DNA from: a virus
Strand: one strand, 5' to 3'
IMG/VR virus record: IMGVR_UViG_3300020468_000022
Location: 1 to 37,207 of that record
Length of the DNA stretch: 37,207 bases
The translations under genes and the position numbers were made by a program. The notes beneath the pieces were generated by a model that was not told the DNA's origin, did no database searches, and was given only the letters and a program-made list of their open reading frames with translations. Within the stretch, counting starts at the first letter, position 1, and each line of letters opens with the position of its first letter. Shown here one piece after another: positions 32,601-37,207 of this stretch.

Positions 32601-33954
32601 GGAAACTATTTCCCATAGAACACACGGTAGAAGAAAAACCACGCATAGAACAGTAAAGAATATAGAACAGGTAGACTATTACGTTTCTGCTTTTGTTGAA
32701 TATAGTTATAACGGCAATTCTCATACTATTATTTCAGATTATAAATTAATAAATAATTCTATTAATGCTAATATTCCGGTTCCAGAAATTACATATTTTG
32801 ATATAATTCCTCCAGATACTTCTGGATTTATTTTAAATCCTGTAGCACCGGAAGAACAAGCCTCAGCTAGATCTAAAAATAGAGTTAAAGCAGAGTTTAC
32901 ATATGAAAGAAAGCCTATTCCGCAAATAATTGAATATGGTTTTTATTTTTTAGAAAACTCTAGTTTGTCAAAGCCTAGCTCACCAGACAATTTTTTAACT
33001 CAATATAATGATTCTAGCAACGCTTGGAATAAACATAATGTTAAAAATTATTCTCAATTATCCCCAGTTGGCAAAGATAGTTTAGGCACAAGCGGGTCTT
33101 ATACTAATTATTTACCATTTTTTGAAAATTTTCCTAGTGCCGTTGTAGGAAAAAGATTTTATATATTACCTTATTTTACATATAAATTTGATAATTCAGA
33201 TCCTATTAAAACACAGCTAGGAGATCAAGTGCAGGAATTTTATATGGAAGATCCAGCACCTGTTGTTGAAGCTATTATAGAAGCGGATAATGATGCAATA
33301 TATTGGAGCCCTCATGCCCCGCCGGGTGCTTTAGCGGGCATTTTTAAGAATGGATCTCCTGCAGGTGCGTTTGTACATGCCGATGTACGGAGGCGTGCTA
33401 TTGCTAATTTATATAGACCACCTTTTGTTCAAGTTAATATAACTTCTAATGTTGAGTGGCAATACAGAACAGTATCTACAAATTACGGCCGATCTTTTAT
33501 AATGGCTGGAACGCAAACTGGAAGTTTTTATGGCGCTGGTGGATATGATAACCGTTTATTATCTACTGACGTTGATGGTGGTGGTGATGTTTACAAGTAT
33601 GGTGGGAGTGGACCCGATCAGGCTACTTTAACTAGATCATCAAATGCCCTAAGAATATATCCCCCTAGAGCTGCTATTAACACAATAACCGGAGCAGCTG
33701 AATGGCCGGGCGGCTTTATAAATGATCAATTGCCTTGGAATGGATCTAAAAGTATTATAGAAGGGGGTTATAACATTTATATTTTACCTGCTTCTATAGA
33801 TTTAAAAAAGTTTGCACTTTCTACTAACCCAAGAAATTTTGCTAATTTCCCAACCGCGCTCTACGTTACACGAGGTATACTAGAGGCAAATGCTTTGCAA
33901 GTAATTGAAGTTAGATACGACACGTCAGGTATTTTAAGCTATCCTAATGATTAA
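29689..33954 (+). CDS. Middle piece of split tail hub with Ig/FN3-like repeat array
   Basis: A 1421-residue structural protein. The first ~80 residues (NILQFDPTRLITAINIVDDM, EPKKINIKKF, GRPFEERDITVIKDH) are the block that normally follows the N-terminal part in gp10-like hub proteins. From about residue 140 to 1188 there are about seven Ig/FN3-like units, with recurring GFIYS, GFYVAEG, IGFYVST or YGFYFLE strands and ending strands such as YYYVPY. The final ~230 residues are a separate Gly/Tyr-rich beta region. The long array replaces a much shorter stretch in typical hub proteins. It should sit at the tail tip or collar and may bind host receptors. Confidence 0.8.
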   Translation: MASNILQFDPTRLITAINIVDDMLFYSDGVTEPKKINIKKFRGGNTTGEFANVKVDHSSGTTHIYGRPFEERDITVIKDHAGISAKKLSTTVITENFGIGRDDLTVNEITVKELEITSAETGVKEENPAKGKVELNFNSTSLDLVEMEGKAIFGGGSLVDGGFIYSQTDSTLEDLIKNQGVTSTKITGDYVIDDGSASSIFKIEGVDTNSPNYRSSLTTGKLCAVAFIKLRGQDEIIYSPVKTINVFNQVASSTAPTGLVTQPEKKINQTDYEFSARYLSNGGSPITRAGFYVAEGRLNDNDPAPTVQEIIDNGHNFPAENRDPNQIFITKSPKPNHFYYYVPYLENKNGIVYGDALTTSSSAIQKFKSQTTLPFTVFTTSPIDPANANTLVITGNTYGNIRNRKILHPKAEVTEVGIYFRNSPDYMLRQDVIKGPFSDNSPTFGSKNASGTFKITIVSSVGSSANLMNPNAFTSFNFEKGGQFTLDVASYLPGNLAEGEQIAWAAYIKHTGFAGSNETIGGLNFYKIPVNTTDDPVLAITSSKWHTKANSTSNEGIKDIEINYNLDLTKFDDTKTLEDIGIIVSKPFTAQEIANSKDGKWDTVDEVINSSNSTSIQISKDSLTFSPHAGSNNKGRYATTNPIEIPSLTYDEFNYMSNNNVKPLGENWSAVGYVVIDMGGVLGLQTHYTDVFNIDSDASNIDVKDKVIKNIIGAPIVLNKNSLEQSVTNITSSGVTLNASINNTGKDIAEIGFYVSTVKPPAAAISGDAISIPRSLADSRNPDLDAWIAGATKYASTDVNTTTANNHINQSTNNFLDFKSVITGLNAKSKYYYVPYVKPVQTTNIGGDVSYNGSETLNDIINSNHYGSLQSFDTAQNITNFFQAPAVVVLDVELISKIEADVDIELTFRSDSANTTITDLGIFVKKASLFPQPFSNQSGNASTMASATNRIRVDTSDYYGVNTAGINLSMAETISHRTHGRRKTTHRTVKNIEQVDYYVSAFVEYSYNGNSHTIISDYKLINNSINANIPVPEITYFDIIPPDTSGFILNPVAPEEQASARSKNRVKAEFTYERKPIPQIIEYGFYFLENSSLSKPSSPDNFLTQYNDSSNAWNKHNVKNYSQLSPVGKDSLGTSGSYTNYLPFFENFPSAVVGKRFYILPYFTYKFDNSDPIKTQLGDQVQEFYMEDPAPVVEAIIEADNDAIYWSPHAPPGALAGIFKNGSPAGAFVHADVRRRAIANLYRPPFVQVNITSNVEWQYRTVSTNYGRSFIMAGTQTGSFYGAGGYDNRLLSTDVDGGGDVYKYGGSGPDQATLTRSSNALRIYPPRAAINTITGAAEWPGGFINDQLPWNGSKSIIEGGYNIYILPASIDLKKFALSTNPRNFANFPTALYVTRGILEANALQVIEVRYDTSGILSYPND

Positions 33955-33965
33955 CTAATAAAAAT

Positions 33966-36900
33966 ATGGCAGAAAAACAAAAGCCTTTTGAAAAAATATT
34001 TCCGTACATTAGCTACAGGTATAAATATGATGATGGAGAGTTTTCACCATATGCGCCTTTTACAGAAGTACAGTTTGTTTCAAAAAAACAAGATGAAACT
34101 GTATTAAATGATAGATATGAAAAAGGTTTTAATGTTTCTATGGTAAATGATTTAGAAAACATCATAATCAATGACATTCCTAAAGGCAGAGAAGACGTTG
34201 TATCTATTGATATTTTGTACACAGAGTCTATTTCAAGCACTGTTTACATATTAAAAACGATAGAAATAGATCCCGATAAAAGAGGTCAAGGTGTTTTAAG
34301 TGGTGTAATAATATCTAAAAGAGCTTTTGGTGCTGCTCTTCCAGATGCAGAACTAACTAGACAATTTGATTCTGTTCCAAGGTCTGCTAAATCTCAAGAG
34401 TTTACCGCTAATAGAATAATGTATGGTAATTATTTATCTAAATATAATCAAAATAAAAATGATTTAGGTGGTAAAGACTTTGAAATAGCTGTTAGTCTTT
34501 CAGGCCAATTAGATCCAGTTTCAGGTCCTTCTGTTAAAACAAATAGGACTTATGACGTAGGAGTATCTTATTTAGATAAATACGGTAGGCAAGGAGGGTT
34601 ATTAACTAAAGCTACAGGCAAAAATACAGATAATACTTCTTTAATAAAAACAGCTTTTTGTTATAAAAGCAGAATAAAATTAGCTGCGCAAATTGTTAGT
34701 GGGCCCCCTAAATGGGCTAGATATTATAAATATTACATTAAAGATGTTTCAAATGATTTTTTTAATTTAACTGCGTTTAATACGTATTTAGATGGAGAGC
34801 CTGGCGATACAGAAACAGCTAATGTATATTTGCAATTTGATTCTAAAGATAGAAATAAAGTAACTGAAGATTCTTTTTTAATGCCTAGAAGAGACGGGAT
34901 GTCTGGCACAGACAGCAAGGGCGTTGTGATAGAAGAACTTTCAAGATTGCCTGTATTAGATATTGAAAATGAAGCACCTGATATTGTTAAAGCGCAGGTA
35001 ATAGAGCGAAAAGCAATTAAAAAGTTTGTAATTCAAGACGATAATGCTATAAGCGTCTCCGGCTTCGGGACCCCTGATGGTACGACATACACTGATATAC
35101 TTGTAAATCCAAATGCGGCAAACACTCAAGATATATTTTTAAAGGATCATAGTGGTAATACTTGGGATATTAAGAATACCGTAGTTAACATTAACGCTTA
35201 TCTTGCATCACAAAGTATAACAGTTAGTTCCGGTTCCGTTACGCTGCAAGGCTTTGATACAAAACAAGGGGATCAAAATGTTCCGCAATTAGCTGACTTA
35301 ACAGGCGCTAGCGAAAAACTTTGCTTACAACTTGTGCACAATGATCATACTTCAGCTGGTGTAATAGAACAAGACACCAAAAAAGATAAATTTAAAACAA
35401 AAAAAATAGTAGTTGATTCTATAGAATACGGTCATCATGGAAGCCATAATGAAAGAAATGTGTTTAAATTTACGCTGTCTAACAGATTAGATGAAAACAA
35501 TATATTACTTTCGGACAAAGGTATAGATGTTGCTCCTCCCGCATCGCTTGCTATTTCAGGAATTAATGGCTGGTTTTTTAATAATGGTGATGGAACAACA
35601 AATGCTAATAGTACTTTTAGAGCCACATACAAAAGCCAACACGCTGATATAGATATTAAGTTTTTTAAATTAGGATTATCTGAAGCAGGCCAAAAAAAAT
35701 TAAAAGGTTCATTTTTTGTTAAAGTTCCTAGGAAAACGGGCATCGACTCTTTTGATCAGATACCTATAGAACAAACACAATTAGACGAAGAAGGTGATGT
35801 TGAAACAATAAGATTTTTAGATTTTGAAACAGAGCCAGGTGATGATTCAAATCTTAATTTATATTGGGAATCGTCAAAAGTTTTTTCTGTAGAAGGTGAT
35901 CATGGTACTGCTAATATTATTCCCTGGTCTAATTGTATAGCTACAATAGGTGGCACAAATAATAAAACTTATTTAGAATCGGTAAAAATACAAGATAAGT
36001 TTAATTCTACCTCTATGGTTAAAGGCATTAGGGTTAATACACCTGAAGCTAACTATGGAGAAGAACGCAGAAAAAACGGTTTAATATTTTCTGGATTATA
36101 TAACTCTAGAACTGGTGTAAATGAACTAAATAGGTTTAATTTAACAGATGGTATTACAAAAGATCTCGAACCTAACTACGGGGGCATTCAAAAACTTTTT
36201 GCGTTAGACACAAATTTATTAGCATTTTGTGAAGATAAAGTATTTAAGATATTAGCAGATAAAGATGCGTTGTTTAATGCAGATGATGGTGTTAATGTAA
36301 CTGCTACAAATCTAGTCTTAGGACAAGCGATGGGCTTTGGCGGTAACTACGGAATTAGCACCCATCCCGAGTCTTTTGCATATTTTAATAATAATATATT
36401 CTTTACAGATGCTAAACGTGGTGCTGTAATGCAATTAACGCCTTCTAACGGACAATTATTTCCTATTAGTAGAAATGGTATGAGTAACTTTTTTAGAGAC
36501 CGCTTAGGGGCTTTAAATACTTCTAATAAAATCATAGGTATATATAACGGTTATAAGAAAATGTATATATTATCTATACAAGGATATAATCCTAGCCATG
36601 CATCTATAGGTACGGAAACAATACCTAATGAAACAACAGAAATTACAGCGGGTTATAGTTTAGCTTCACAAGGCTGGACATCAAGATATAGTTATATACC
36701 TGAAACAGGTATAACTCTTAATAATAAATTTTATACTTTTAAAAATGGCAAAGTTTATTTGCATAATTCTAATACAGCTAATAGGAATAACTTTTATGGC
36801 ACTGCATATAATTCAGAAGTACAAGTAATATTTAACGATAATCCTACAGTTATTTCAGATTGGCTATCTTTAAATTACGAAGGCGGTGAAGGCTGGGAAG

Positions 36901-37207
36901 CTGTAGAAATAATAGGTGATCAAGATGGAACTTATAATATTACCAACGTTAGATTGCTTGATTCAGAAGAGTCTGGTTTCTTAGGCTGGTTCTTTAAAGA
37001 AGGTAAATACCACGGAGCTATTGTTGGTACACAACCGTTATATGCAATACAAGCCGGCCAAGCTAATTCATTAACAGACTTTGTATTACAAGCAACCGGA
37101 AGCACTGAAGACATTTCAGGAACTAAAGGGTTTTTTCAAAAAACTAGACTTAGAAATTCATCTACAACAGCAAAAGAATTATTTGCTGTAAGTTCGGAAT
37201 ATTATAT
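33966..37207 (+). CDS. C-terminal piece of split tail hub (P22 gp10-like), 3'-truncated by window
   Basis: The frame starts at ATG 33966 and is open to the window end (1080 complete codons). It begins YISYRYKYDDGEFSPYAPF, then has PRSAKSQEFTANRIMYGNY and RTYDVGVSYLDKYGRQGG, and later, around residues 700-850, SGLYNSRTGVN, CEDKVFKILADKDALFNADD and GQAMGFGGNYGISTHPESF with DAKRGAVMQLTP. This order is the C-terminal half of the gp10-like hub, including its propeller-like region. An inserted beta module lies at about residues 360-480. It follows the Ig-array gene by 11 bases with its own start. The true C-terminus is outside the window. Confidence 0.85.
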   Translation, partial: MAEKQKPFEKIFPYISYRYKYDDGEFSPYAPFTEVQFVSKKQDETVLNDRYEKGFNVSMVNDLENIIINDIPKGREDVVSIDILYTESISSTVYILKTIEIDPDKRGQGVLSGVIISKRAFGAALPDAELTRQFDSVPRSAKSQEFTANRIMYGNYLSKYNQNKNDLGGKDFEIAVSLSGQLDPVSGPSVKTNRTYDVGVSYLDKYGRQGGLLTKATGKNTDNTSLIKTAFCYKSRIKLAAQIVSGPPKWARYYKYYIKDVSNDFFNLTAFNTYLDGEPGDTETANVYLQFDSKDRNKVTEDSFLMPRRDGMSGTDSKGVVIEELSRLPVLDIENEAPDIVKAQVIERKAIKKFVIQDDNAISVSGFGTPDGTTYTDILVNPNAANTQDIFLKDHSGNTWDIKNTVVNINAYLASQSITVSSGSVTLQGFDTKQGDQNVPQLADLTGASEKLCLQLVHNDHTSAGVIEQDTKKDKFKTKKIVVDSIEYGHHGSHNERNVFKFTLSNRLDENNILLSDKGIDVAPPASLAISGINGWFFNNGDGTTNANSTFRATYKSQHADIDIKFFKLGLSEAGQKKLKGSFFVKVPRKTGIDSFDQIPIEQTQLDEEGDVETIRFLDFETEPGDDSNLNLYWESSKVFSVEGDHGTANIIPWSNCIATIGGTNNKTYLESVKIQDKFNSTSMVKGIRVNTPEANYGEERRKNGLIFSGLYNSRTGVNELNRFNLTDGITKDLEPNYGGIQKLFALDTNLLAFCEDKVFKILADKDALFNADDGVNVTATNLVLGQAMGFGGNYGISTHPESFAYFNNNIFFTDAKRGAVMQLTPSNGQLFPISRNGMSNFFRDRLGALNTSNKIIGIYNGYKKMYILSIQGYNPSHASIGTETIPNETTEITAGYSLASQGWTSRYSYIPETGITLNNKFYTFKNGKVYLHNSNTANRNNFYGTAYNSEVQVIFNDNPTVISDWLSLNYEGGEGWEAVEIIGDQDGTYNITNVRLLDSEESGFLGWFFKEGKYHGAIVGTQPLYAIQAGQANSLTDFVLQATGSTEDISGTKGFFQKTRLRNSSTTAKELFAVSSEYY

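Noticed and set aside
1-37207. tRNA genes, rRNA, CRISPR arrays, IS elements and attachment sites
   Set aside because: No cloverleaf, spaced direct repeats, transposase or integrase was seen by eye; a dedicated search was not possible.

Overview
This window looks like the late (structural, packaging, lysis) region of a tailed double-stranded DNA phage. Every gene I can support is on the + strand. Genes are packed with ATGA or TAATG junctions, the DNA is A+T-rich, and no stretch over 300 bases lacks a gene. The proteins are of the kind found in uncultured marine phages. The order terminase large subunit, portal, scaffold-like protein, major capsid, two ring-like proteins, large P22 gp10-like tail hub indicates a short-tailed phage, possibly related to crAss-like (Crassvirales) phages. 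Most starts lack a Shine-Dalgarno sequence and carry an AAATTAA-type leader, which fits a Bacteroidota host. Both host and lineage are inferences from remembered family patterns; no search was run.

Layout. 1-2092: a truncated hypothetical gene, a two-helix membrane/coiled-coil protein, and six tiny, mostly Lys/Arg-rich proteins. 2121-4415: GroEL, GroES (in that order, overlapping) and a winged-helix-like protein. 4408-15880: receptor-binding/fiber cluster with a 1508-aa fiber (cupredoxin-like module, three tandem repeats, Gly-rich tip), a 122-aa conserved accessory protein, a second Gly-rich protein, two small fiber-associated proteins, and a 1574-aa protein with LamG-like modules. 15889-16801: lysis cassette (holin, tiny membrane protein, M15 peptidase). 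16812-17831: small conserved gene, a tandem GroES-like co-chaperonin candidate, and a candidate small terminase. 17831-25143: terminase, portal, scaffold-like protein and major capsid protein, then a strong hairpin. 25210-27652: capsid-associated and ring/head-tail connector proteins. 27659-37207: a tail-hub protein that appears to be spread over separate reading frames and stuffed with Ig/FN3-like repeats; the last frame runs off the window end.

The most notable points are (1) a small gene of a recognisable phage family (nt 22614-22823) encoded in the +1 frame inside the scaffold-like gene, a basic protein overprinting an acidic linker; (2) the P22 gp10-like hub protein, normally one polypeptide, divided among at least three reading frames with two further frames between pieces, and with an FN3-like repeat array crossing a stop/start boundary; (3) a chaperonin set of one GroEL and two different GroES-type partners in different operon regions; (4) mosaic adhesin architecture with internal duplications.

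How it fits together: chaperonins probably help fold capsid or tail proteins; terminase, portal, scaffold and capsid build and fill the head; ring proteins and the split hub close the vertex and form the short tail; the fiber cluster attaches to cells; holin and peptidase release progeny.
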